From contig JBFMBK010000001.1 in NCBI GenBank assembly GCA_040755295.1, positions 1 to 64,000 on the forward strand: a DNA stretch of 64,000 nt. Reading direction: 5' to 3'. This document shows, piece after piece, positions 24,065 to 33,391 of this stretch. The DNA comes from Bacillota bacterium (lineage in GTDB: Bacteria > Bacillota > Desulfotomaculia > Desulfotomaculales > Ammonificaceae). Both the position numbers and the translations under genes were made by a program. The notes under the pieces were generated by a model. The model had not been told where the DNA came from. It saw only the letters and a program-made list of their open reading frames with translations, and did no database searches. Positions within the stretch are counted from its first letter, which is position 1; each line of letters begins with the position of its first letter.

Positions 24065-24100
24065 AATCGGTCGCGCTATACGTGCATTGCGCGACCGATT
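24065..24100. terminator. Second terminator-like hairpin in the convergent gap
   Basis: A perfect 12-bp stem, AATCGGTCGCGC (24065-24076) with GCGCGACCGATT (24089-24100). No good T-tract on either strand, but it lies 20 bases after the minus-strand operon's last stop. Confidence 0.55.
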
Positions 24101-24119
24101 GCTTTGGGGTTTCAGCTTT

Positions 24120-25925
24120 TTAACCGGAGGGTTTTATAACGGTGACATTCGAAGGACTTGATATCCCTAAAACGTTGTATGCTCTAACCCGGTAATAGTG
24201 GTTTATTCCCCGGTACACGCGGGTGTCCAGGAATTGTGTTACATCCCGAACGGTCTGGGCTATCGGTTTAAAGGCGAAATCGAAAATCAGGCTTCTTTCC
24301 ACGATAAAACCCAGTTCGTTGGTCGCGTTGTCGGTCCAGGTAAGTCTGATTCGCCTCCCCGCTTCCTCTGTCGCAACTAGATTTGACGGTGCAGCGGGAA
24401 TGGTATTAAGGGTGACGGCCGTCGCTTCGTTGGAGTAACCCGATTTACCCGCTGCGTTATAACCGCAGATCCGATAGGTAAAGCTCGTGGCGGGAGCAAG
24501 GCCGCTATCCGTGTAGTTCGTGCCGCCTGCCGGCAAGACGGCGATTTCTACATACTCCGGAGAAGCACCTGTACGCCGTTCGATGCGGAAACCATCTTCC
24601 GTCGTCGCATTGTCCTGCCAGGCGAGGTAGATGCGGGAGCTTGAAACGGCCGCGGCGGTCAGATTAGACGGCGCTTCGGGGGGAACGTACGGAGATGTGG
24701 CAATTGAGGCCTCGTTTGAATAGCCGGATCCTCCGGCGGCATTGAAGGCAAAAACACGGTAGGTATAGACGGTATCCGCCCTCACGTTTTCGTCCGAGTA
24801 GCTTGTTGCCCCGGCCATAAGCGTGGTTATCCTCAAAAACCCGCCGGCATCTTCTTTTCGTTCTATAATCAAACCCTCTTCATCGGTGGCGTTGTTTTTC
24901 CAGAAGAGATCAACCCGGCCTATGCCGGCAGCGGATGCGGTAAGGTCGGACGGCGCGGCGGGGGCGGTAACGGGGAAAGCGGTACGGACGTCAACGACAG
25001 TCATCATGCCGCCGGGATACGCACCGGCATTCACCAGGTGCAGGAAGTCACGGTCGTATAAGTAACTCTCTCCATCGGGGAGTGTCATTGCGAGGTCACA
25101 GGTTTGACCGGCGCCGAGGGTCACCGCGTTTCTGCTGAAGGTTGCATCCAGCGCCGCGGTTTGGTAAGGCCAGGCATCCGTGGCGATTATGCGCGCCGGT
25201 CCGTTCTGGACGGAGAACGTGTGGTGAAGGAAGCCGCAGTTTATCAGCCTCACAAGAATTCTCTGGCCGGTCAGCGCCCGCACACGTGCGGAAAACGGTT
25301 GGGCGGATGACTCCGGCGGAGCCTGGCAGTCCGGAAACGGGCGGCCGTTAAGGAGCCAGTACTGAGGCGCGTATTGAAGCGGGTCGTATGCCTTACCCGC
25401 AGCGATATCGCTGTTCGCCGCCGGGTCGATTTCGCTTGCGACAATAACGGCTTCAACATCGTAGTTGCTGCTTGTGTCTTTGCCATAAGCGGTTTGATAG
25501 TTGGGGTCGGCCGGATCATCATACCCCGTAGGTCTCACAATAAGCGCCCCGTATAAACCCATTTGAACCTGGCGCTCGGGACTGGTTCCGCTCTCGTAGT
25601 GAAAGGTTCCCGCTCTCGAAACCGTAAAACTATATGTCATGCTTCCTCCGGGGACGGCGGCAGGCGCAAATGATAAAATCCGCCCGGCGCTGTCTATAAC
25701 CGGATTCGGGCTGAGCTCCTGCCCCGGAAATGTCAGCGAGACGGGCTCGTTCAGCGTATTGTACAGGGTGACTTCCACCTGATCACCGACTAGCGCCTCA
25801 ATCACCGGCCCCGGCATCTGCAGCCCGGCATCGGGACCGGCGGCCAAACCCCAGAAAATTGCCGGAATGCCGCCGGGTAATACAAGGATGCCGGAGCGTG
25901 CCCAAAACTCTCTCTGTATCAGCAT
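24120..25925 (-). CDS. Cupredoxin-fold protein with three FN3 domains, copper ligands lost
   Basis: A 601-residue protein. Residues ~35-310 are two cupredoxin domains paralogous to the multicopper oxidases upstream (TFPGQE, FHYESG, RQVQMGLYGALIVRP, GGMMTVVDV). The copper-binding HxH and HCH motifs are absent, so it should not be an oxidase. Three fibronectin type III domains follow (each with WxDNAT...RxY...GYSNEA). ATG 25925 is behind AAGGAGG. There is no signal peptide although the architecture is that of a surface protein, which would suit deposition on a spore by the mother cell. It lies 4 bp from the upstream gene's stop and is last in the operon. Confidence 0.8.
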   Translation of the reverse strand: MLIQREFWARSGILVLPGGIPAIFWGLAAGPDAGLQMPGPVIEALVGDQVEVTLYNTLNEPVSLTFPGQELSPNPVIDSAGRILSFAPAAVPGGSMTYSFTVSRAGTFHYESGTSPERQVQMGLYGALIVRPTGYDDPADPNYQTAYGKDTSSNYDVEAVIVASEIDPAANSDIAAGKAYDPLQYAPQYWLLNGRPFPDCQAPPESSAQPFSARVRALTGQRILVRLINCGFLHHTFSVQNGPARIIATDAWPYQTAALDATFSRNAVTLGAGQTCDLAMTLPDGESYLYDRDFLHLVNAGAYPGGMMTVVDVRTAFPVTAPAAPSDLTASAAGIGRVDLFWKNNATDEEGLIIERKEDAGGFLRITTLMAGATSYSDENVRADTVYTYRVFAFNAAGGSGYSNEASIATSPYVPPEAPSNLTAAAVSSSRIYLAWQDNATTEDGFRIERRTGASPEYVEIAVLPAGGTNYTDSGLAPATSFTYRICGYNAAGKSGYSNEATAVTLNTIPAAPSNLVATEEAGRRIRLTWTDNATNELGFIVERSLIFDFAFKPIAQTVRDVTQFLDTRVYRGINHYYRVRAYNVLGISSPSNVTVIKPSG

Positions 25926-25929
25926 ATGT

Positions 25930-27342
25930 TTACCTCCTTGCGCCGGAACAACTATTTAGGCGCTCTGTTAGGCGCGGCGATAGGCTGCGCATAGCTTTGT
26001 CGGCCGCCACCGGCCGGATGCTCACGTACTTTCCATGTACGCTCCGCTCCGTCCGGTATCGTCCTTCGCCCTCTGTTTGCCTCTCACCGCGTTCCGTAAG
26101 TGTAATATAGGCTGAATAATTACCGCCGGAATAACTTAGCAGTGATCTACCGGCTGCCGGTCCGAGGGTTCCCGGCGGGAAGATCCCGATCATAGTCATC
26201 ATCCCCCCGGGAAACTCACCCCAGTTAGTTATCTGCAACTCTTCGTGAGAGTGGAGCATGAAATAATACTCGCCGTTCATGTTAAAAGATGTCACCCCGA
26301 CCGGTATATCGCCCTTTAACCCCAGATAAGGGCTGCCGCTCCACATGGTCCAACCGGCGTCACCGATCGCCTGGTTCCGCAGGTTCGGAAGAATGGTCGG
26401 GATGGGTTTGGAGACCGGATCATAACCCAGACCGTCCCACTGGAATATCTGGTCATAGGTCTGTCCGGCGCCCACCAGGACTGTGAAGCGCTTGTGCGAA
26501 AGGTCTTGCGAACCGTTTCTCAGCAAGCGGCCGTCGAAGGCCACCACCCGGGTGTGGTTTCCGTGCGGGTGCAGGGGGTGGTTATCGGTTCCGGCGCCTG
26601 CGTAGCGCAGGAGAACTCTCTCACCCGGCTCCGCCATGATCATGGAGCCATAAGGCTGCCGGGGTAAAAACTGCACCCCGTCGGGAATCATGGTGTCGGG
26701 GGCGCAACGGCCGTTCATCGTCCAGTACCGTGGTTTGTAAACGCCGGCGTGATAAGGTTGTCCCAGCCGGACCACATCGTGCATCAACGGGTCTATTTCA
26801 CTTATTACCAGCAGGTATTCCCGGTCAAATTCGGTATCCGTTCCTGCTCCGTAAGCGGACCACGTGGCGGGGTCGGAAGGGTCGAACCCCGCCGGTCGAA
26901 CGATGATTACCCCGTATAACCCCATCTGCACCTGTTTGCGCATTTCTGTCCCGCTGTGGTACAGATAAGTGCCCGGTTGATAGGCTGTAAACTGGTATGT
27001 TATTGTTCCTCCCGGCGGCGCGTAATCGGTCAGTGAAACAAGCCTCCCGTTTTCGTATGCCGGCCGAACCGGCCTCACGGCGCTGCCGGTTACCCGGAGA
27101 ACACCCGCTTGGCCCGGGAACATGATCGATACGTTCTCCGGGAGTTCATTGGCCAGTTCGATCGTGGCAACATCCTCTTGGTTCAGCACGATAGTCGGCG
27201 CCGGCAGTTGGGCGGGCGTGTCGGTTTCGCCGGTGTAGCCCCAAATGTAGATGCTTGCCCCGTCAGGGGTGGCGACGTATCCTTCAGCGGCGCGCAGGCG
27301 GAGATTTACCGGCCCGCGGGCGGTAGTGGCGTTTGCCTGCAT
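25930..27342 (-). CDS. Degenerate multicopper-oxidase-like protein
   Basis: About 470 residues; ATG 27342 follows GGGAGGG, while the longer frame upstream lies within repeat copy D. It has two cupredoxin domains. The first has lost its copper motifs (MFPGQ, LYHSG). The second retains HPLHPHGNH and MLHSHEELQ but the HCH Cys is Ser, so a normal type 1 copper site is absent. The last ~45 residues (from about SAYITLTERGERQ) are encoded by repeat copy C, which also supplies the stop. No signal peptide. It is the middle member of three adjacent paralogues and probably a structural or metal-binding surface protein. Confidence 0.8.
   Translation of the reverse strand: MQANATTARGPVNLRLRAAEGYVATPDGASIYIWGYTGETDTPAQLPAPTIVLNQEDVATIELANELPENVSIMFPGQAGVLRVTGSAVRPVRPAYENGRLVSLTDYAPPGGTITYQFTAYQPGTYLYHSGTEMRKQVQMGLYGVIIVRPAGFDPSDPATWSAYGAGTDTEFDREYLLVISEIDPLMHDVVRLGQPYHAGVYKPRYWTMNGRCAPDTMIPDGVQFLPRQPYGSMIMAEPGERVLLRYAGAGTDNHPLHPHGNHTRVVAFDGRLLRNGSQDLSHKRFTVLVGAGQTYDQIFQWDGLGYDPVSKPIPTILPNLRNQAIGDAGWTMWSGSPYLGLKGDIPVGVTSFNMNGEYYFMLHSHEELQITNWGEFPGGMMTMIGIFPPGTLGPAAGRSLLSYSGGNYSAYITLTERGERQTEGEGRYRTERSVHGKYVSIRPVAADKAMRSLSPRLTERLNSCSGARR
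25965..26102 (+). repeat. Dispersed palindromic repeat, copy C
   Basis: Starts GCGCGGCGATAGGCTGCGCAT, has ATGCTCACGTACTTTCCATG and GTACGCTCCGCTCCGTCC centrally, and ends ACCGCGTTCCGTAAGTGTAA. It overlaps the 3' end of the cupredoxin gene on the other strand and encodes its C-terminus. Confidence 0.75.
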
Positions 27343-27376
27343 TAAACATCCCTCCCTTAAATGCGTTCCTCTTCTA

Positions 27377-27540
27377 GGGCGCGGCGATAAGCAACGCATT
27401 GCTGCGTCAGCCCTGCGGAGCCGAATCCTCACGTACGTATCCAGTACGCTCCGGTTCGTCTCCGCCGTTCTTCCTTGCACTGCATCACTTCTCGCCGCGT
27501 TCCGTTTATGTAACATTTCTGCTTCTAAGTGACCAGCTTA
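27377..27540 (+). repeat. Dispersed palindromic repeat, copy D
   Basis: Begins AGGGCGCGGCGATAAGCAAC, central CCTCACGTACGTATCCAG and GTACGCTCCGGTTCGTCTC, ends CTCGCCGCGTTCCGTTTATG. A tail TAAGTGACCAGCTTAAGG is shared with copy E (60230-60248). It fills most of the gap between two cupredoxin genes. Confidence 0.8.
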
Positions 27541-27606
27541 AGGGTCTTAATTTTCATTATCCTTTGTGCCGCTTCCGGCAGCACGGACAACTCCTTCTGC
27601 GATAGG

Positions 27607-28644
27607 TTATAGTCCCGGTCCCGTTTGCGGCGGCAAGGTTCCGGCCGGATAGATCTGAACGTGTGTCATCATGCCCCCGGGTGTCACCCCGGCGTTGTTA
27701 TCCTTTTGGTAACCTCTGTTGTAAAGAGGATATATCCCCGGTTGTTGGGGCTGGATAACGGCGTCTACGGTTTGCCCGGCGCCGAAATAAAGAACGTCCC
27801 GCCTGAATGTAAGATCCTCACCGTGCAGTCCCCGCAGAAGCTGAGCGTCCCGGCCTATGACTGTCATTGACAACCCTAAAATGGTTATCGCGTGTTCCTC
27901 GAAACCGAGGTTGATAAAACGCAGGAGCACTTTCTCGCCGGTGTTTGCCTTTATATGGCACGGGTAAGGCTGTGCGGACAATTCGCCGCCGGGAGTCGTA
28001 TCGACGGTATCCGGATAGGCACGGCCGTTGATCAACCAGTACTGAGGCCGGTACTCGGTCCAATCAAACTCCTGGACGTTTAAAACCTGGTCATGGGCGA
28101 CCGGATCAAGTTCGGTAAGTAAGAGGAAGTACTCCCGGTCGAAGGCCGACCCGGTGCCGGCGCCGTATGCGGTTTTAAGTGACGGGTCGGAAGGGTTGTA
28201 GTCGAGGGGACGGGCGATCAGCGGACCGATCATCCCCATCTGGATGTGTTCCACCGGTTCAAAATGACAGTGGTACATATATGTGCCCGAATCCCGGGGC
28301 TCGTAATAGTAAACAAGGTTGCGTCCAACCGGTACGGATATCGAGGCTTCAGGAACTCCGTCCCATAACGGTATCTGATTTGGAAATCCGTGCCAGTGGA
28401 TGGTGTGGGAGTCGTCAAGGTCGGGGCGTTGCGGCATTCCGAGGTTAGTCAGGGTCAATTCGACCCGGTCTCCGACTGTAACATCGAGCAGGGGAGCGAC
28501 CAGTTGCGCCTTACCCAGGTGCGCGTAAATCTCATTTTCGGGGATCCCGGTAATGTCGGTGAAACCAAAAATGTAGTACTTCGAACCGCCGGGCATCTTT
28601 ATAAAACCATCGGTAGCTCCGTAGCGGATTTGTTTCAGCGCCAT
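27607..28644 (-). CDS. Multicopper oxidase, two-domain, with intact first-domain copper motifs
   Basis: A 345-residue protein. Domain 1 has HTIHWHGFPN (HxH) and YMYHCHFEPVEHIQMGM, giving a His-Cys-His, His and Met set for type 1 copper and part of the trinuclear centre. Domain 2 has EEHAITILG and GGMMTHVQI. It is therefore the only paralogue here likely to bind a full or near-full copper set and act as a laccase-like oxidase. There is no signal peptide, as in CotA of Bacillus spore coats. ATG 28644 is behind AAAGGAGG. It sits between the giant beta-helix protein gene and the degenerate paralogues on the same strand. Confidence 0.85.
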   Translation of the reverse strand: MALKQIRYGATDGFIKMPGGSKYYIFGFTDITGIPENEIYAHLGKAQLVAPLLDVTVGDRVELTLTNLGMPQRPDLDDSHTIHWHGFPNQIPLWDGVPEASISVPVGRNLVYYYEPRDSGTYMYHCHFEPVEHIQMGMIGPLIARPLDYNPSDPSLKTAYGAGTGSAFDREYFLLLTELDPVAHDQVLNVQEFDWTEYRPQYWLINGRAYPDTVDTTPGGELSAQPYPCHIKANTGEKVLLRFINLGFEEHAITILGLSMTVIGRDAQLLRGLHGEDLTFRRDVLYFGAGQTVDAVIQPQQPGIYPLYNRGYQKDNNAGVTPGGMMTHVQIYPAGTLPPQTGPGL

Positions 28645-28702
28645 TACAATACCTCCTTTGCAGGATAAACGTTATATTCGGACAAGCGCTGCCGGAGCGC
28701 CG

Positions 28703-31700
28703 TCAACGGGCCTCGTCCGCGCCGATGTCCGGGACGGCTCCACGCGGCCGGTCGTCGTAACCGGTGGCCGGTGCGTAATAAGTCTCTCCGTGAACGGTAA
28801 GGCTTTCTCCGCCCCTGTCGATTGCCGGTGAGTCCGGCCGAATGTGGTAATCGCCTTGAAGCGTGGGAACCACGGTGACGATTTTTAAGCTCTTAAAGTC
28901 GGGTTCCATATTAAAGGCGACAGCCGAGATCTCCGTATCATAGACCGCAACGAAGGACGGATCGACAATGATGTTCGTGGGGTCGGGAACCCCGTATTCT
29001 TTAGAAAGACTGCAGTAATGCGGGCTTAATACCTCCGGAGAAGGTGTGCCGAAAACTTCAAGGTCCATAACGTTAACCGGCGCGGAGTCACCGGCGGCCC
29101 CGATGCCCGCGATACCGCCGCGTCCCTCGTTTAGAGCCTGGTCGTACCAACCGGCGCGGTTATCCCAGAAAATGTTGTTAAAAAGCACGGGGTCGCTGAA
29201 AACCGGAGAATCCGGGGGCAGGCTTGCCTGGAAGGCGGCGCTGTTACCTTCGCTTGCCAGGCCTGCTCCGTGCGGCAGGCCGTCGCTGTCTTCAGCGGTG
29301 GCGGTGGTGATGTTTTTGGCGATGGTGTTGTTGACGATAACGACGTTGGAGGCGTCGTCCAAGGCCAGACCGCCGCCCAGGTCCATGGAAACGTTGTTGA
29401 CAATCATATTGTTGTAGATATTGATGCGGTGCGTGCCGGGTTGCAGCAAACGGATGCCGCCGCCGTCGTCGTTGGCGAGGTTGCCCTGAACGAGGTTGTT
29501 GTATATGTCTACGGCGCCGGAACCGGCGGAAAGGGTTGCGGGCGGGACCGGTTGTTCCCCGCCTGCGAAAATTCCCGCACCTTCATCGAAAGAGGCATTG
29601 AACAGGAATTTATTGTGGTGAATGCTCCCGCCGTTGCTCAAACCATAGTGCGAGATACCGCCGCCGTACTCTGCGGAATAGTTGCCGCAGACTTCGTTAT
29701 AGGAGAATTCGTAGCCGTGGGCGCCGGAGAAGATTCCCACGCCGCCGGCAAGGCTGATGCCGCCGTTATTCAGGATGCGGTTATGGCGGATGCGGACACC
29801 GTCGTTGTGATTATCGCCGGCGTACGGCCTGCCGATGGTCGTCGCGCCGCCGAAGCCTCCACCGTTGCTTTGAATCACGTTGTTGCTTATCTCCAGGTAC
29901 CGGCAGTAGGCGTTTACAAATATCCCGCCGCCTTCCCCGCCTCTGGCGCCGGTAACTGTAAGCCCGTCGATCTGTGCGGTATATGCGTTGCTGAAGGTTC
30001 CGTCCTGCGCCACGACGGTTATAACCTGCCCCCGGGGTATCTCTTGAGGCCCGTCAAAGGTCAGCGAGGCAAGTTTCGCTTCCCACGAAGCCTGGTAGCT
30101 TCCGAAAAAGCGCCCGTCAATCGTGGTAACCCCCGGCCCCATTCCTTGAAGTTTGACGTTTTTATAAAGGATAGGGCTTTCGTGGTAGACACCCGGGCGG
30201 ATGATGATCAGCGAACCCGGTGGAGCGGTGTCGATGGCTTCCTGAATCGTGGTGTCGGGAAGAGCGTTGACTACCGGCGGGGAATAACCTGCTCCGAACA
30301 CGTGGATGGTAATCCCTGCCGTGCCGGAAACGCCGGTGCTTGCCTTCACGATAAGCTGAGCGAGGCCGGGGGGAAAATCCCTCGGAACAAAAGCGATGAT
30401 TATTCTGTCGGTCCAGCCGAGGATGGGTATCGCTTCGCCGTTAAGCGTCGCAGACCCCCGGTTTCCGCCGAAGTTGCTCCCCCTGATAAGCAACACCCTG
30501 CTTCCGCTCTGGGTGACATGTACCCGGTTCACACTGCTGATCCGGGGCTCTCCCTCCGACAGACATACGGGCGGCCGTGAGAACTGCGCCCCGGGAGTTT
30601 CCACAAAAGCGGTTATGGGGAAAAGCGCGACATCAGCGTAGGTGGTTTTACCGGGCCAAACATCGAAAACAAGTTCGAGAGTCTGGTAGTTCGGATTATA
30701 GTTGTCATTTGGCCGGTCGGGGTCGCCCGGATCATTGCCGATTACGCGGTACATACCGGGTACAACACCGGAAGGCGTCGGTACGTTCGCCGTATAAGTC
30801 GAAGGCAGCAGTACCTCAAAAACGCCGTTGGCGTCCGAATAGACCGTAGTGATCAAACGTCCCTTATAATCCCTTATTCCTACGGGGGTGTAAGGAATCC
30901 CGCGTTTTTCACCGTAGTAAATGAAGGCGGGGTCGGTTTCAATGTTGACATCGTCAAGGAGGAACCCGACTATGCGTCCGGGAACCGGGACGTCTGTATA
31001 AAGGAAAAAGTCCGCAACCGCGTTTTGCCCCCGGTTCAGGGTAACAATCTTTGTATCATAGGTGTCCCCGTAATAAGGAGGCGGCGCCATGCGGGTTAAA
31101 GGTTTTTGAGTTTCGCGGCCTTCTAACGGTTCTGCGCTGCGTGTCGCCGCTGCCGGTTGAGCTGTATACTCATCGCCCTCCCCGGTGTTTACGGAATCTT
31201 TGTCGATCACTTTATAAAGCGGTTTTTGCCCGCCGTCGGGCAGACGGTTGCCTGGGTCGGTGGGGGGAAACACTTTTACGAGGTAGGTTCCGGGTTCCAG
31301 CGGCTTTTCCACTGCGCCGGGCGCGCCGAAATAGGGGTCAAAATATGCATTGAAGGCGTAGCCTCCGTCGAAGACACCTTCCTTGATCTGGTTGGAGCTG
31401 TTAGGGACCTCAGTGCATCCGGGGTCTTCAGAACCATCCGGGCGTACACAGCCGGTCGGATGCTGCCAGGCATCGGTTTGCGCGGAGTTTATCAGAACGG
31501 TGCTGCCATCGGGGTTCAGCCTGTAAAGGTGTAAGGTGACGCCGGGGATGCCGGGTTCATAGTCTTCCGCCGCCGCGTAGCGCGGGTCGATTTCGTTGCG
31601 CATGGTCGCGTAGTAAACGATCCCGGAGATTCCGCCGTTGGTAACATCGGCTCCGCCGGGTCCGGGAAGGGGATACTCATGCATGCCCCAATCGATGCGG

Positions 31701-33202
31701 TTTGTCTTGGCCGCCCAGGTGAGGGCGGCGAGGGTGAGCACTCCCGGATAGGTTACGGCCGGCCGCGGGGGATCGATGCCGGCGTCGGGGGTACCCGTGG
31801 CGGCGGTCTGCCCGAACCGGTCGAACCCAAGTTCGGTAACCGTAAAACGTTCCAGCTCAAAAACTTCATCGAAAGAATAGTGCCCGTCCATATCGGTTAC
31901 GGTGGCGTACTGAACGCTTCCGTCTTTAAAGCGTGTGCCCATAGGAACATTCGGGAAACCCTCCTCGACATAATTCCCGGTTGAATCCAAATCGCGGATA
32001 CCGTTACCGTCTGAGTCGCGGAAAACCATACCGCTGATCCAGCCGAACCAACGCGGAATCCCGATGTCGCCCATATTTACCGTTTCGCCCTCTCCGATCT
32101 GGACGGTTCTGAAGGAAATAATGTGGTCGAGGGGCTCATCCCAGATCGCCATCTGGTATAGGCCGGCCGGTACGCTTGTAATGGCGAAGGCGCCGTCGGG
32201 ATTGCCGCGGCCGGTATACACCTGCTCGTCGTTTCCGCCTAGGTCGGTCAAGGCGATCCAGGGCCGGTCGACGGGTCCGCCAAGGGTAAGAGGTCTCACT
32301 GGTGGGGTGAACTCTATGACGGTCCGTACCCGCCCGGTAATCGTACCTGTTCCTGCTCCGGGGACGAATTCCACCGGCCGGACAAAACCGATCCAGACCA
32401 GCGGCATCCGGAAGCCCTCGCGCGGGCTGTAACCGTCGTTGCCTTCTTCGATCCAGGCGTCAATCATGTGCGTTCCTTCAATTGTGGTGGTTTGAATCCA
32501 GTCCGTGCCGTCCGGAGGAACGGCCTGCACCTCGTACTTACCGGGCGGGAGGTATTCTATTACCGCGTCCCCGTTTGCGTCGGTCCAGACCACGCCGCCG
32601 GTGCCCGGCGCGGGGATGGGGTTCCCTTCCGGGTCAAGGATGAGGTTCCCGCCCGCGTCGCGTTCATATTGTGTTCCCAGGGGGTTGCCGAAGTAGTCTA
32701 CCGTTACCTCACCCACCGCATCGTCGATGACAATCCGAAAGCCGGAGAGTCCGAGTTCTAAAGGAAAGTCATCTTCACCATTCACCGGGCGGTTGTCTTC
32801 GAAAACGTGGACGCGGATCTTCGAAAGAGGCAGCGGGTGAGGTTGAAGCCTTACCGTGAGCGCAGTGTCGGCATCGAGGTTCACCCGGTTGCCGCCGAGC
32901 TTATGGCCGGGCGCCAGAACCGTTACAAGGTACTTGCCGGCGGGAAGATCAACTGTGGGGTTTGCCGAGTCTCCGGGGGCTGCAACCGGGCTGTGGCTTG
33001 CGCCGGGTTTGAGCGACGGCCAATTTGCCGGATCAGGGTCAAAAGGGTTCCCCACATTGTTTTCGTTCGCAATAAACTTATAATCCTGAACTATGGCGCC
33101 TGTCTCCCAGTCCAAAACATTAACGGTCAGTTGGAATGCTCTTTCCTGTCGAGACATAGAGTCGCCGGGTGCTGCCGGTCTTTCCGTATTAAGAGCAGCC
33201 AT
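28703..33202 (-). CDS. Giant SdrD-B-like / IPT / beta-helix protein
   Basis: A 1499-residue protein. The N-terminal half has several carboxypeptidase-regulatory or SdrD-B-like domains (AGKYLVTVLAPG, PPGKYEVQAVPPDG, FRDSDGNGIRDLDSTGNY, GGISGIVYY, EPGTYLVKVFPP). An IPT/TIG domain follows (~960-1050, RVLLIRGSNFGGNRGSATLNG). The C-terminal ~400 residues are a parallel beta-helix (IQEAIDTAPPGSLIIIRPGVY, then repeated NNxIxxN coils) ending DIGADEAR. No signal peptide despite the extracellular-type domains. ATG 33202 follows CGGAGGT. It heads the cupredoxin operon and diverges from the one-module paralogue at 33392. A structural spore-surface protein is the best guess. Confidence 0.85.
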   Translation of the reverse strand: MAALNTERPAAPGDSMSRQERAFQLTVNVLDWETGAIVQDYKFIANENNVGNPFDPDPANWPSLKPGASHSPVAAPGDSANPTVDLPAGKYLVTVLAPGHKLGGNRVNLDADTALTVRLQPHPLPLSKIRVHVFEDNRPVNGEDDFPLELGLSGFRIVIDDAVGEVTVDYFGNPLGTQYERDAGGNLILDPEGNPIPAPGTGGVVWTDANGDAVIEYLPPGKYEVQAVPPDGTDWIQTTTIEGTHMIDAWIEEGNDGYSPREGFRMPLVWIGFVRPVEFVPGAGTGTITGRVRTVIEFTPPVRPLTLGGPVDRPWIALTDLGGNDEQVYTGRGNPDGAFAITSVPAGLYQMAIWDEPLDHIISFRTVQIGEGETVNMGDIGIPRWFGWISGMVFRDSDGNGIRDLDSTGNYVEEGFPNVPMGTRFKDGSVQYATVTDMDGHYSFDEVFELERFTVTELGFDRFGQTAATGTPDAGIDPPRPAVTYPGVLTLAALTWAAKTNRIDWGMHEYPLPGPGGADVTNGGISGIVYYATMRNEIDPRYAAAEDYEPGIPGVTLHLYRLNPDGSTVLINSAQTDAWQHPTGCVRPDGSEDPGCTEVPNSSNQIKEGVFDGGYAFNAYFDPYFGAPGAVEKPLEPGTYLVKVFPPTDPGNRLPDGGQKPLYKVIDKDSVNTGEGDEYTAQPAAATRSAEPLEGRETQKPLTRMAPPPYYGDTYDTKIVTLNRGQNAVADFFLYTDVPVPGRIVGFLLDDVNIETDPAFIYYGEKRGIPYTPVGIRDYKGRLITTVYSDANGVFEVLLPSTYTANVPTPSGVVPGMYRVIGNDPGDPDRPNDNYNPNYQTLELVFDVWPGKTTYADVALFPITAFVETPGAQFSRPPVCLSEGEPRISSVNRVHVTQSGSRVLLIRGSNFGGNRGSATLNGEAIPILGWTDRIIIAFVPRDFPPGLAQLIVKASTGVSGTAGITIHVFGAGYSPPVVNALPDTTIQEAIDTAPPGSLIIIRPGVYHESPILYKNVKLQGMGPGVTTIDGRFFGSYQASWEAKLASLTFDGPQEIPRGQVITVVAQDGTFSNAYTAQIDGLTVTGARGGEGGGIFVNAYCRYLEISNNVIQSNGGGFGGATTIGRPYAGDNHNDGVRIRHNRILNNGGISLAGGVGIFSGAHGYEFSYNEVCGNYSAEYGGGISHYGLSNGGSIHHNKFLFNASFDEGAGIFAGGEQPVPPATLSAGSGAVDIYNNLVQGNLANDDGGGIRLLQPGTHRINIYNNMIVNNVSMDLGGGLALDDASNVVIVNNTIAKNITTATAEDSDGLPHGAGLASEGNSAAFQASLPPDSPVFSDPVLFNNIFWDNRAGWYDQALNEGRGGIAGIGAAGDSAPVNVMDLEVFGTPSPEVLSPHYCSLSKEYGVPDPTNIIVDPSFVAVYDTEISAVAFNMEPDFKSLKIVTVVPTLQGDYHIRPDSPAIDRGGESLTVHGETYYAPATGYDDRPRGAVPDIGADEAR

Positions 33203-33315
33203 ATTTTACCTCCGATCTAGGTATTTCTTCTATGATATTCACCTGAAGTTAACTGGTGTGAAAGCCGAATCCAGTTGCGGCATATTTTCATTTGCTGTTA
33301 ACCCGTCGGACATTC

Positions 33316-33343
33316 ACTTCTGGCACAAAATGGTCATAGACTA
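33316..33343 (+). promoter_or_regulatory. Sigma-K-like sporulation promoter, second copy
   Basis: AC (33316-33317), 17 bases, CATAGACTA (33335-33343), the same spacing and -10 as at 15149. The flanks (GGACATTCAC before, CGTTAAACCGG after) are also conserved with the first copy. It drives the gene at 33392. Confidence 0.6.
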
Positions 33344-33391
33344 CGTTAAACCGGTTAAGAAATATTTCGCAGTGGTTAAAGGAGGAATCTT

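Noticed and set aside
27343-27516. Upstream extension of the degenerate oxidase gene
   Set aside because: The extra residues are encoded by dispersed repeat copy D, and ATG 27342 has a strong ribosome-binding site.
29270-30580. A 436-codon plus-strand open frame
   Set aside because: It is antisense to the giant beta-helix gene, whose protein text is clearly real. The long frame arises from GC-rich codon bias and has no domain.
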